A stretch of DNA of 47,135 nt, taken from NCBI GenBank assembly GCA_003506895.1, contig DNXO01000042.1, forward strand, positions 30,948-78,082, in the 5' to 3' direction. The notes under the pieces were generated by a model. It did not search any database. It had not been told where the DNA came from and saw only the letters and a program-made list of their open reading frames with translations. Numbering within the stretch: the first letter of the stretch is position 1; every line of letters starts with the position of its first letter. Made by a program: the position numbers and the translations under genes. Of the stretch, positions 24,745 to 31,926 are shown piece by piece. This DNA comes from Acetobacteraceae bacterium. GTDB taxonomy: Bacteria; Pseudomonadota; Alphaproteobacteria; Acetobacterales; Acetobacteraceae.

Positions 24745-26253
24745 CTACTCCGCCGCCATCTTGGCGTTTCGGCCGCCAATCCCCTTTTCGACCGCGGCGC
24801 CGAAGTCGGGGTGGATTTTGTACCAGTGCTTCAGCATGCGCTGCTGGATATCCTGTCGCTTGGCATCGTCCGGCAGACCCATCGCCGGTTCGGTCATGCT
24901 GGCAACGATATTCGCGACCAGATGCGCCTTCCCGGTTTCGTCCAGCACTTTCTCCCAGAACATCCGCGGCTGGCCATACAGGTCCATGTCGTCGCCGGCA
25001 TACGTCGAATACCGGGCACCGTTGCCATCGATCTTCAGCGGCGGCTCCATGACCGTGGCGTCCTCGACCGGCCCGCCAAACGAGTTCGGCTCATAATCCA
25101 CCGATCCGCCGCCGTTTGACCCCGTCACCATGTTGCCGTCACGGTGATAGGTGCGGACCTTCGCCGCCTTGGCATGATTGACCGGGATGTGGTCGTAGTT
25201 GATCCCGATGCGGTAGCGGTGGGCGTCGGCATAGGACAGGATCCGGTTCTGCAGCACCTTGTCGGGGCTGAAGCCGATGCCCGGCACGATGTTCGACGGC
25301 TCGAATGCCGCCTGCTCAACCTCGGCGAAGTAGTTCTCCGGCAAGCGGTTGAGTTCCATCTCACCGACCTCGATCAGCGGATAGTCGCCGTGCGGCCAGA
25401 CCTTGGTCAGGTCGAACGGGTTCCACTTGTAGGTTTCGGCGTCGGCCTCCGGCATAAGCTGGATCGCGAACGTCCACTTGGGGAAATTCCCCGCCTTGAT
25501 CGCCTCTATCAGGTCGCGCGCCGAGTAGTCGGGATCGTCGCCCGTCATCTTCGCCGCGGCGGCATCGTCGAACGTCTTGTTGCCCTGTTTGGTCTTGAAG
25601 TGGAACTTGACCCAGAAGCGTTCGCCCTTGGCGTTCCACAGGCTGTAGGTGTGGCTGCCGTAACCGTTCATAAACCGGGCGGAAACCGGCGTGCCGCGGT
25701 CGCTGTAGAGGAACATGACCTGATGCAGCGCCTCGGGCGACAGGCTCCAGTAGTCCCAGCGGCGGTAATGCGGCTTCAGGTGGGTGCCGGGGTCGCGCTT
25801 CTGGGTGCGGATGAAGTCGCTGAACTTCAGCGGATCGCGGATGAAGAAGATCGGGGTGTTGTTGCCCACCAGATCCCAGTTGCCGTCCTCGGTGTAGAAT
25901 TTCATCGCGAAGCCGCGCGGATCGCGGGCGGTGTCAGCCGATCCCGCCTCACCGCCCACGGTGGAAAAGCGGGCGAACATCTCGGTCTTCTTACCGACCG
26001 CGCTGAAAATCCTGGCGCAGGAATATTGGGTGATGTCCTTGGTCACGCGGAGTGTGCCGTAGGCGCCGTAGCCCTTGGCATGAACCACGCGCTCCGGCAC
26101 CCGCTCGCGGTTGAAGTGGGCCATCTTCTCGGTCAGATGATAATCCTGCGTAAGGACGGGGCCGCGCGGGCCGGCGGTCAGGGAATGCTGATTGTCCTCG
26201 ATGGGGCGGCCAAACGCCGTGGTCATCGTCGGATTTTTGGTGCTGTCAGCCAT
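24745..26253 (-). CDS. katA: Monofunctional haem catalase, small-subunit type
   Basis: A catalase of 502 residues that converts H2O2 to water and oxygen. The distal His58 is in RVPERVVHAKGYGAYG, Asn131 in DLVGNNTPIFFIRDP, and the proximal haem ligand Tyr341 in RILSYADAHRYRIG. Length and motifs place it with clade 3 small-subunit catalases. The ATG at 26253 follows GGGAAAGG; the longer in-frame start lacks such a site. It has no obvious operon partner apart from a possible small gene upstream. No OxyR gene or clear OxyR box was seen. Confidence 0.95.
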   Translation of the reverse strand: MADSTKNPTMTTAFGRPIEDNQHSLTAGPRGPVLTQDYHLTEKMAHFNRERVPERVVHAKGYGAYGTLRVTKDITQYSCARIFSAVGKKTEMFARFSTVGGEAGSADTARDPRGFAMKFYTEDGNWDLVGNNTPIFFIRDPLKFSDFIRTQKRDPGTHLKPHYRRWDYWSLSPEALHQVMFLYSDRGTPVSARFMNGYGSHTYSLWNAKGERFWVKFHFKTKQGNKTFDDAAAAKMTGDDPDYSARDLIEAIKAGNFPKWTFAIQLMPEADAETYKWNPFDLTKVWPHGDYPLIEVGEMELNRLPENYFAEVEQAAFEPSNIVPGIGFSPDKVLQNRILSYADAHRYRIGINYDHIPVNHAKAAKVRTYHRDGNMVTGSNGGGSVDYEPNSFGGPVEDATVMEPPLKIDGNGARYSTYAGDDMDLYGQPRMFWEKVLDETGKAHLVANIVASMTEPAMGLPDDAKRQDIQQRMLKHWYKIHPDFGAAVEKGIGGRNAKMAAE

Positions 26254-26365
26254 TGGTTGGGACCTTTCCCGATGCAAACGGTGCCGTGCGGACAAACCCT
26301 CCGCCGGGTACACGGATTAACAGCGCCAGCCGGCCCCAGGTTCCCGCCCGTCTATTGCAAAGCCG

Positions 26366-26602
26366 TCAGAAACGCCGCCGCCCGGGTCCGGATCGCGCAC
26401 CGCGCGCGGCCAGCGCCGTTGCGAAATGCCGCATGGCCGAAAGCACCAGGACGATCTTCCTCTGGGATGCGGGGCGTAGGTGGATTCCTGCCATCACCCC
26501 CGCCATCAGCACCGTTTTGTGATGCGGATCGAGATCCGAGAGTGCGGACAGCCGGGGGGCCAACTGACCGCCCCAGACATCCCGCAACGCCTGGACCGCC
26601 AT
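26366..26602 (-). CDS. Small hypothetical protein
   Basis: A possible gene of 78 residues upstream of katA on the same strand. The start at 26602 (MAVQALRDVWGG) has AAGGTGGGA ahead of it. The middle, HHKTVLMAGVMAGIHL, is mildly hydrophobic and the end is basic. No known family was recognised. It fills the gap between katA and sixA and could be spurious in such GC-rich DNA. Confidence 0.4.
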   Translation of the reverse strand: MAVQALRDVWGGQLAPRLSALSDLDPHHKTVLMAGVMAGIHLRPASQRKIVLVLSAMRHFATALAARGARSGPGRRRF

Positions 26603-26707
26603 CTTCCCACCTTTCATCACGCCGAATGTGACAGGTTCCCGGATTGTCACCTGTGAACACACCAGGGGAGGACAAGACCCGCGACCCGTGGCACAATAGC
26701 CACCACC

Positions 26708-27235
26708 ATGCGCCAGCTCATGCTTTTGCGGCACGCGAAGTCCAACTGGGATGACGCCTCATTGCCCGACCGGGACCGCCCGCTCAGCGCGCGCGGGCGC
26801 CGATCCGCGGCCATCATGCGCCAGGCGATGCGCGATCTTGGCCTGGCGCCCGACGTCGTCCTGGTTTCCACCGCCAAGCGCACGATGGAAACGCTGGAAG
26901 CGCTGGAACCGTGGGACGACACCCCGCTGATCGAGCCGATGGAAAGCTTGTATCTGGCCAACCCGATGCAACTCGCCGCCGCACTTCACGGCGTGGCGGA
27001 AACGGTTCGCAGCGTCCTCCTGATCGGCCACAATCCGGGGCTGCACGATCTTGCCCTGAGCCTGGCCGGACCGGGCGGCGGATCGGACGCGGCCCGCCGC
27101 CTCGCCGAGGGTTTCCCGACCGGCGCACTGGCCGAATTCATCGTTCCTGGCTCTTGGTGGGACCTGCGGGAAGGTGGCGCCCGGCTTGTCCGCTTCCTGA
27201 CGCCGCGCATGCTGGAAGCGGCCGGCCGGTCCTGA
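26708..27235 (+). CDS. SixA-like phosphohistidine phosphatase (histidine phosphatase superfamily)
   Basis: A protein of 175 residues with the catalytic MLLRHAKSNW (Arg8, His9) and the second-half motif LLIGHNPGLHDLA. SixA removes phosphate from histidine in phosphorelay proteins; alphaproteobacterial members act on other phosphohistidine or small-molecule targets. Its TGA shares a base with the ATG of the next gene (TGATG), so it is translationally coupled to a CHAD-domain protein, which suggests a joint function in phosphate or polyphosphate metabolism (inference). Confidence 0.88.
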   Translation: MRQLMLLRHAKSNWDDASLPDRDRPLSARGRRSAAIMRQAMRDLGLAPDVVLVSTAKRTMETLEALEPWDDTPLIEPMESLYLANPMQLAAALHGVAETVRSVLLIGHNPGLHDLALSLAGPGGGSDAARRLAEGFPTGALAEFIVPGSWWDLREGGARLVRFLTPRMLEAAGRS

Positions 27236-28677
27236 TGGAATTCGAGTTGACCGCAACGTCTGAAGCGGTCACCGCCCTGGGACGACTGAAGGCGTTAACC
27301 AGCAGCCGTGATGGCCGGCCCCGGAGCCAGAGCGTGAAAATCGTCTGGCACGACAGTCCTGAACACGCGTTGGCCGTCGATGGCCTGATATTGTCCGAGC
27401 AACGGGGTCTGTGGCGGCTGGAACGCATGATGCCCGGAAGCGGCACATGGCTACCCGCGCAACCTCCCCCAATCGTGACAGAGTCGCCCGATCACGCCAC
27501 CCTGCCCGCCCCGCTCGCGCCCCTGGCCGCATTCGAGGGCCGGCGGACCAGCAGCGTTCACCGCTTCGGCGACACCTCGGTCACCCTGACCCTCAAGAAA
27601 GGCATACTCAGGACCGTTGCCGCGGAACGGCCGGTCGGCCGCATCCTCCTCGATGGCGATGAGGCGGCTGTTCGCTCCGCCGCGCTGCTGATCGCCGACG
27701 CCATCCCGGTGGCCGTGCCGCTGTCGTCGCTGGCGGCCGACGGGATCGCCCTTGCCACCGGCCGCCCGGCCGCACCGCGCCATCGCGGCGCTCCGGTGCT
27801 GCCCGACGGCATGGCCGGCGTGCCGGACGCGCTGGCGCATATTATCGGCCACCTGACGGATGTGATCCTGGCCAATGCCGCGCATGCCAATGAGCCAGGG
27901 AAAACCGGTGTCGAGGCGGTGCATCAGATGCGCGTGGCGGTGCGCCGAGCCCGTTCCGCCCTGTCGGTTTTCCGGCCGGCGGTCGAGACATCGGCCCTGG
28001 CCACCATCACCACCGGCCTTCGCGCCCTGGGCCACCAACTGGGCCCAAGCCGTGACTGGGATGTCTTTGTCGACGAAACCGTGCCCGCCATCAGGGAAGC
28101 TCTTCCCGGTGACAAGCGATTGGAGCGACTGGCCAGCGCCGCGGGCCGGCGCCGGAAAGAACATCGAACCGCCCTGACCGGGTATCTTGGTAGCAATGCA
28201 TTCAGGACACTGGCGATCGAACTCGCCTGGTTCGCCGCCGCGGCGTCCTGGCATGTGACCAGCGACACGGAACCGGCTTCGCTGCCGGCGTTCAGCGCGG
28301 CGGTCTTGCGGAACCGGTGGAAGAAGCTCGTCGCACAGGGCAAGCGGATGGACGAACTGGACATCCCGGGCCTGCACGGCGTCCGGCTACGCGCCAAGCG
28401 CGCCAGGTATGCCGCCGAGATGTTCATCACGCTTTATCCCGAAAAGGCCTCGCATCGCTTCATCCGTCGCCTGTCTTTGTTGCAGCAGAGCCTGGGCGTG
28501 TTGAACGATGGGTCGGTGGCGACCCACCTGCTGGAGGAACTCGGCGGACCATCGGGGCGCCATGCCTACGCCACGGGTGTGATCGTGGGGTTCCTGGCCG
28601 CCCGAACCGGGAAGATGCGCCCCCGCATCGTCCAGGCATTTGAGAAATTCCGACGTCAGGACACATATTGGGCTTGA
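27235..28677 (+). CDS. CHAD domain protein with degenerate CYTH-like N-terminal domain
   Basis: A protein of 480 residues. The N-terminal 190 or so look like a CYTH (triphosphate tunnel) domain: MEFELTA corresponds to the ExExK signature but has Thr in place of the Lys. The C-terminal half (about 200-480) is a CHAD helical domain with its conserved basic/His motifs: VHQMRVAVRRARSALSVF, LGPSRDWDVF, HGVRLRAKRARYAAEMF and LLQQSLGVLNDGSVA. CHAD domains bind polyphosphate, and CYTH domains often hydrolyse triphosphates; the missing Lys makes hydrolysis doubtful here. Start and coupling to the SixA-like gene are clear. Confidence 0.88.
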   Translation: MEFELTATSEAVTALGRLKALTSSRDGRPRSQSVKIVWHDSPEHALAVDGLILSEQRGLWRLERMMPGSGTWLPAQPPPIVTESPDHATLPAPLAPLAAFEGRRTSSVHRFGDTSVTLTLKKGILRTVAAERPVGRILLDGDEAAVRSAALLIADAIPVAVPLSSLAADGIALATGRPAAPRHRGAPVLPDGMAGVPDALAHIIGHLTDVILANAAHANEPGKTGVEAVHQMRVAVRRARSALSVFRPAVETSALATITTGLRALGHQLGPSRDWDVFVDETVPAIREALPGDKRLERLASAAGRRRKEHRTALTGYLGSNAFRTLAIELAWFAAAASWHVTSDTEPASLPAFSAAVLRNRWKKLVAQGKRMDELDIPGLHGVRLRAKRARYAAEMFITLYPEKASHRFIRRLSLLQQSLGVLNDGSVATHLLEELGGPSGRHAYATGVIVGFLAARTGKMRPRIVQAFEKFRRQDTYWA

Positions 28678-28759
28678 CCTTTGGCACTTTGATTCGCGGA
28701 ATCGCCCCGGAGCCGGCCAGCCTGTCCATGCCGCCGGCAAACAAACCGGGGTATGGGCT

Positions 28760-29308
28760 GTGTCTTTGAACCACAAACGGCGGATTTTCCGGCCGAACGC
28801 GGGCGCGGGTGCGCCGGCGCCATCGTTCAGTGTATGGCTCGCCGCCGCCGGCGGTGCCGCTACACTGCTGGTCACGGCATCCCTGTTCATCGGCTCGTCG
28901 GAGGCTCCCGCTCGGGCGCCGGCCACCAGCCACATCTCTGCCAGCGCCGATCAGATCGCCGTGGTCGATGGCGACACGCTGCGCGTTGGTGAGCACATCG
29001 TCCGGCTGGCGGGGATCAGCGCACCCGCCAGGGGTTCGGTCTGCCACGGCGCCGGACAAACCGAACTGGACTGCGGTTCCGCGGCCGCCAACGCAGTATC
29101 GGCCTTGCTGCGCGGCCAAGCGGTGGCCTGCACGATCGGTGGCCACGATAGCCAGGGACGGCCGGTGGGAACATGCCTCGCTGGTGGCACATCCCTGGGC
29201 AGCGCGCTGGTGCACGATGGCTGGGCGCACGCGGAAACGGCGGATCTGCGCGGTTCGGAAGCCGAGGCGCGCGCGGCCGGACGCGGCATCTGGCATCGCG
29301 GGTCGTAA
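28760..29308 (+). CDS. Membrane-anchored staphylococcal nuclease-like protein
   Basis: About 182 residues from the GTG chosen here (a further upstream ATG at 28640 would overlap the CHAD gene by 38 bp). A short basic N-terminus is followed by one hydrophobic segment (WLAAAGGAATLLVTASLFIG), then an SNase-type fold: IAVVDGDTLRVGEHIVRLAG, and AANAVSALLRGQAVAC, ending LGSALVHDGWAHAE. The usual catalytic Arg-Glu-Arg set is not clearly complete, and several Cys residues suggest disulfides outside the cytoplasm. It may be a degraded nuclease or a binding protein. The role is unknown. Confidence 0.7.
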   Translation: MSLNHKRRIFRPNAGAGAPAPSFSVWLAAAGGAATLLVTASLFIGSSEAPARAPATSHISASADQIAVVDGDTLRVGEHIVRLAGISAPARGSVCHGAGQTELDCGSAAANAVSALLRGQAVACTIGGHDSQGRPVGTCLAGGTSLGSALVHDGWAHAETADLRGSEAEARAAGRGIWHRGS

Positions 29309-29393
29309 TCTGCACGGTCGCGGCCCGTCGGGAGTTCGCATTTCCGCCATCCCCTTGTAGAACGCGCTCACAAATCGGGATGGGACGACCAAC

Positions 29394-30698
29394 ATGAACC
29401 TGTATCGCCTGCTGCAACGCCGTGCCGCCAACGGACAGCCCGTGCGGGTCGGATTGATCGGCGCCGGCAAGTTCGGCTCCATGTTCCTGTCCCAGGTTCC
29501 CACGACGCCCGGCCTGGAAGTCGCCGCGATCGCCGATCTGTCGCCAGACCGTGCCCGTCAGGCGTGCCGCAATGTCGGCTGGACCGAGGAACGCATCGCC
29601 GCCACCCGCTTCGTCGATGATGCCGGCGCCATGATCGCGTTTCCGGAGGTCGAGGTCGTGGTGGAAGCCACCGGCCACGCCCCGGCCGGGATCGGACACG
29701 CCAGACGCGCGATCCGCGAGGGCAAGCACATCGTCATGGTGAACGTGGAGGCCGACGTCATGGCCGGCCCGCTGCTGGCGAAAGAGGCCGAGGCCGCCGG
29801 GGTGGTGTACAGCCTCGCCTACGGCGACCAGCCGGCCCTGATCGCCGAGTTGGTCGATTGGGCTCGGTCGTGCGGCTTCCCGGTGATCGCGGCCGGCAAG
29901 GGCACCAAATACATGCCCGAATACCATGCCTCCACCCCCGATACGGTGTGGGGTTACTACGGCCTGACGCCGGAGCAGGCGAAGATCGGCGGGATGAACC
30001 CGCAGATGTTCAACTCATTCCTGGACGGCACGAAGTCGGGGATCGAGATGGCGGCGGTCGCCAACGCATCGGGCTTGACGCCCGCGCCGGACGGGTTGGT
30101 GTTCCCGCCCGTCGGCACGCATGAGATGGCCGAGATGCTGCGGCCGGGCAACGCCGGCACCTTGCATCACAGCGGTCAGGTGGAGGTGATTTCGTCCGTC
30201 CACCGCGACGGCAGTCCGGTGAAGAACGACCTGCGCTGGGGCGTGTTCGTGGTGTTCGAGGCGCCGAACGACTATGCCGCGCGCTGCTTCCAGGAATACG
30301 GCGTGGTGACGGACTCGTCGGGGCGGGTGTCGGCGCTGTATCGGCCGTTTCATCTGATCGGGCTGGAACTGAATGTTTCGATCCTGTCCGCGGCGCTGCG
30401 GAAGGAACCGACCGGTTCGCCGACCGGTTTCCGCGGCGATGTCGTCTCCACCGCCAAGCGCGACCTGAAAGCCGGCGAGATGCTGGACGGCGAGGGCGGC
30501 GCCTGCGTGTGGGGCAAGCTGCGGACGGCCGCCGACAGCCTGCGGCTGGGCGGCCTGCCGATCGGGCTGGCCAACCGCGTGCCCCTGATCCGCGATGTCG
30601 CCGCCGGGCAGCCGGTGACGTGGGACGATGTGCGGATCGATACGGCGGACTCCGCCTACCAGTATCGCCGCGCGATGGAGGCTGCGTTTCCCGCGTAG
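29394..30698 (+). CDS. NAD(P)-dependent oxidoreductase with C-terminal SAF domain
   Basis: A protein of 434 residues. The N-terminus is a Rossmann dinucleotide fold (VRVGLIGAGKFGSMFLSQV, then EVAAIADLSPDRA), as in homoserine dehydrogenase-like enzymes. The middle contains AAGKGTKYMPEYH and NPQMFNSFLDGTKSGIE, a recurrent family pattern. From about residue 345 a SAF-type domain follows (AKRDLKAGEMLDGEGG, ending in GQPVTWDDVRID), as in sugar-acid enzymes. Members take part in the metabolism of sugars or sugar acids; the substrate is not known. It stands alone, with 85 bp upstream and the shortened ccdB converging on its 3' end. Confidence 0.82.
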   Translation: MNLYRLLQRRAANGQPVRVGLIGAGKFGSMFLSQVPTTPGLEVAAIADLSPDRARQACRNVGWTEERIAATRFVDDAGAMIAFPEVEVVVEATGHAPAGIGHARRAIREGKHIVMVNVEADVMAGPLLAKEAEAAGVVYSLAYGDQPALIAELVDWARSCGFPVIAAGKGTKYMPEYHASTPDTVWGYYGLTPEQAKIGGMNPQMFNSFLDGTKSGIEMAAVANASGLTPAPDGLVFPPVGTHEMAEMLRPGNAGTLHHSGQVEVISSVHRDGSPVKNDLRWGVFVVFEAPNDYAARCFQEYGVVTDSSGRVSALYRPFHLIGLELNVSILSAALRKEPTGSPTGFRGDVVSTAKRDLKAGEMLDGEGGACVWGKLRTAADSLRLGGLPIGLANRVPLIRDVAAGQPVTWDDVRIDTADSAYQYRRAMEAAFPA

Positions 30699-30925
30699 GG
30701 GCGTGGGACGGCGCTTATGTCGAGTAGGCGAGGACGGTATTCCTTGCCGTCGATGGTCAGGCGCGGAGCGAGCACATCAACGTCGCCGGCCAGCGGGGGC
30801 GTGACGGGCGCCACCAGCATCGTTGACGAAGGGAGGTCATGGTGCTGGAGAAGCAAGAGGTATGGGGCGCGGAATCCGCGGACGCGATGCCGGACGACGT
30901 CCAGCCAGCTTGGGCTACTCGCCAT
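30656..30925 (-). CDS. ccdB: CcdB family toxin, probably C-terminally shortened
   Basis: A protein of 89 residues. The core, APYLLLLQHHDLPSSTMLV then TIDGKEYRPRLLDISAVP, matches CcdB, which poisons DNA gyrase. After AVPR the sequence departs from the family: the usual segment (a conserved Ala/Ser-rich turn, then a helix ending in Phe/Trp-Gly-Ile/Phe) is replaced by PYAGNAASIARRYW. In F-plasmid CcdB the last three residues (Trp-Gly-Ile) are needed for toxicity. The 3' end lies inside the end of the convergent oxidoreductase gene (30656-30698). The toxin is therefore probably inactive or altered. Its start overlaps ccdA by 11 nt, the standard arrangement. Confidence 0.75.
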   Translation of the reverse strand: MASSPSWLDVVRHRVRGFRAPYLLLLQHHDLPSSTMLVAPVTPPLAGDVDVLAPRLTIDGKEYRPRLLDISAVPRPYAGNAASIARRYW

Positions 30926-31163
30926 CAGCCCTCAATGCTTCCCCCAGGCTGCCATATTCAGCCAAATAGTGTGCATGGACGGCGCAGGCTTGGGCGATTT
31001 CTGCTTGCACCATCTCTCGTTCACGGCGCGCCAGGGCAGCGCTGACAGCCTCCTCCGCCAATGCCGAAAGGTTAAGGCCAGCGGCGCGGGCCCGCGTCCA
31101 CAGGTCGTCGCTGAGGGTCAGGTTGACGAACCGCTTTGCCGCCTTGGTGCGATGAAGGTTCAT
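30915..31163 (-). CDS. ccdA: CcdA family antitoxin
   Basis: A protein of 82 residues. The N-terminal half, RFVNLTLSDDLWTRARAAG, followed by LNLSALAEEAVSAALAR, is a ribbon-helix-helix DNA-binding motif of the CcdA type. The C-terminal tail (ACAVHAHYLAEYGSLGEA) should wrap around the toxin. It neutralises CcdB and represses its own operon. AAGAAG precedes the ATG. The antitoxin appears complete, in contrast to its partner. Confidence 0.85.
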   Translation of the reverse strand: MNLHRTKAAKRFVNLTLSDDLWTRARAAGLNLSALAEEAVSAALARREREMVQAEIAQACAVHAHYLAEYGSLGEALRADGE

Positions 31164-31211
31164 GCGCGCTTCTTTCCCACCGGACTACGCATAGGTAGGC
31201 TGGGTTTCATG

Positions 31212-31224
31212 CGCATTCAATGCG
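31212..31224. promoter_or_regulatory. Candidate CcdA operator
   Basis: CGCATT-C-AATGCG is a perfect 13-bp palindrome about 50 bp upstream of ccdA, in the position expected for autorepression by a ribbon-helix-helix antitoxin. It abuts the end of pdeM at 31234. Confidence 0.4.
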
Positions 31225-31233
31225 ATGCTGCCC

Positions 31234-31926
31234 TCACGCAATCCGCAACGCGGCGCCTCGCCCGATTTCGAAGCTGAACAGGCGGTCCTTGCCTAGCAGG
31301 AACACCCGCCCGCCGCGCGGAAACAGCCGGTGGATCGCTGGGTCGCGCACGTCCAGGCCGCCGGTGTAGGCGCCGAACGCGGGCATCATCAGTCGCCGCC
31401 CATCGAACACGAAGCATGGCCGGCTGACCGAACCGGTCCGCGCCGGGATCGTCGCCTTGGGGTGGTGGTGCCCGACGATTTCTCCAGGGGCGGCCGAGGT
31501 GATGGCCTCGTGCCGAAACACCACCGTTCCGGCGGCATGGGTTTCCACCCATTCGCCCCCCAATCCCTCGGGCGGCGTGGGATCGTGGTTGCCCTGCACC
31601 CAGATGAAGCGGTGCGCGCGAGCCATGGCGTTCAGGCGCTGCTGTTCGCTGGCGGGCAGCCGTCCGGACCCGGCCGCGTCGTGGAAGGAATCACCCAGGG
31701 CGACCACGATCTCGGGCGACCAACGCCGCAGCAGCAGGGTCAGCTTGTCCAGCGTGTTGTGGGTGTCCCAGGGCGGCAGCAGCATTCCCTGGCGCGCGAA
31801 CGACGAGCCCTTCTCCAGATGCAGGTCGGACACCGCCAGCAGTCGTTGGGCCGGCCAGAACAACGCACCCATCGGGTCGAGCATCAGGCGCTCGCCGCCT
31901 AGATGGATCGGGGCGGCCGCGCTCAT
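31234..31926 (-). CDS. pdeM: Ligase-associated DNA damage response endonuclease PdeM
   Basis: A calcineurin-type metallophosphoesterase of 230 residues. Metal-binding motifs appear in order: AVSDLHLEKG, VALGDSFHD, WVQGNHD and IVGHHHP. This small phosphoesterase is known to occur with an Lhr-like helicase, an exonuclease and an ATP-dependent DNA ligase in a bacterial repair cluster. Its start overlaps the helicase stop by 4 bp, confirming one operon. The ligase is not in the window. Confidence 0.92.
   Translation of the reverse strand: MSAAAPIHLGGERLMLDPMGALFWPAQRLLAVSDLHLEKGSSFARQGMLLPPWDTHNTLDKLTLLLRRWSPEIVVALGDSFHDAAGSGRLPASEQQRLNAMARAHRFIWVQGNHDPTPPEGLGGEWVETHAAGTVVFRHEAITSAAPGEIVGHHHPKATIPARTGSVSRPCFVFDGRRLMMPAFGAYTGGLDVRDPAIHRLFPRGGRVFLLGKDRLFSFEIGRGAALRIA

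Noticed and set aside
25144..26631. Open frame of 495 codons opposite catalase
   Set aside because: Covers the katA coding strand in antisense and shows no motifs.
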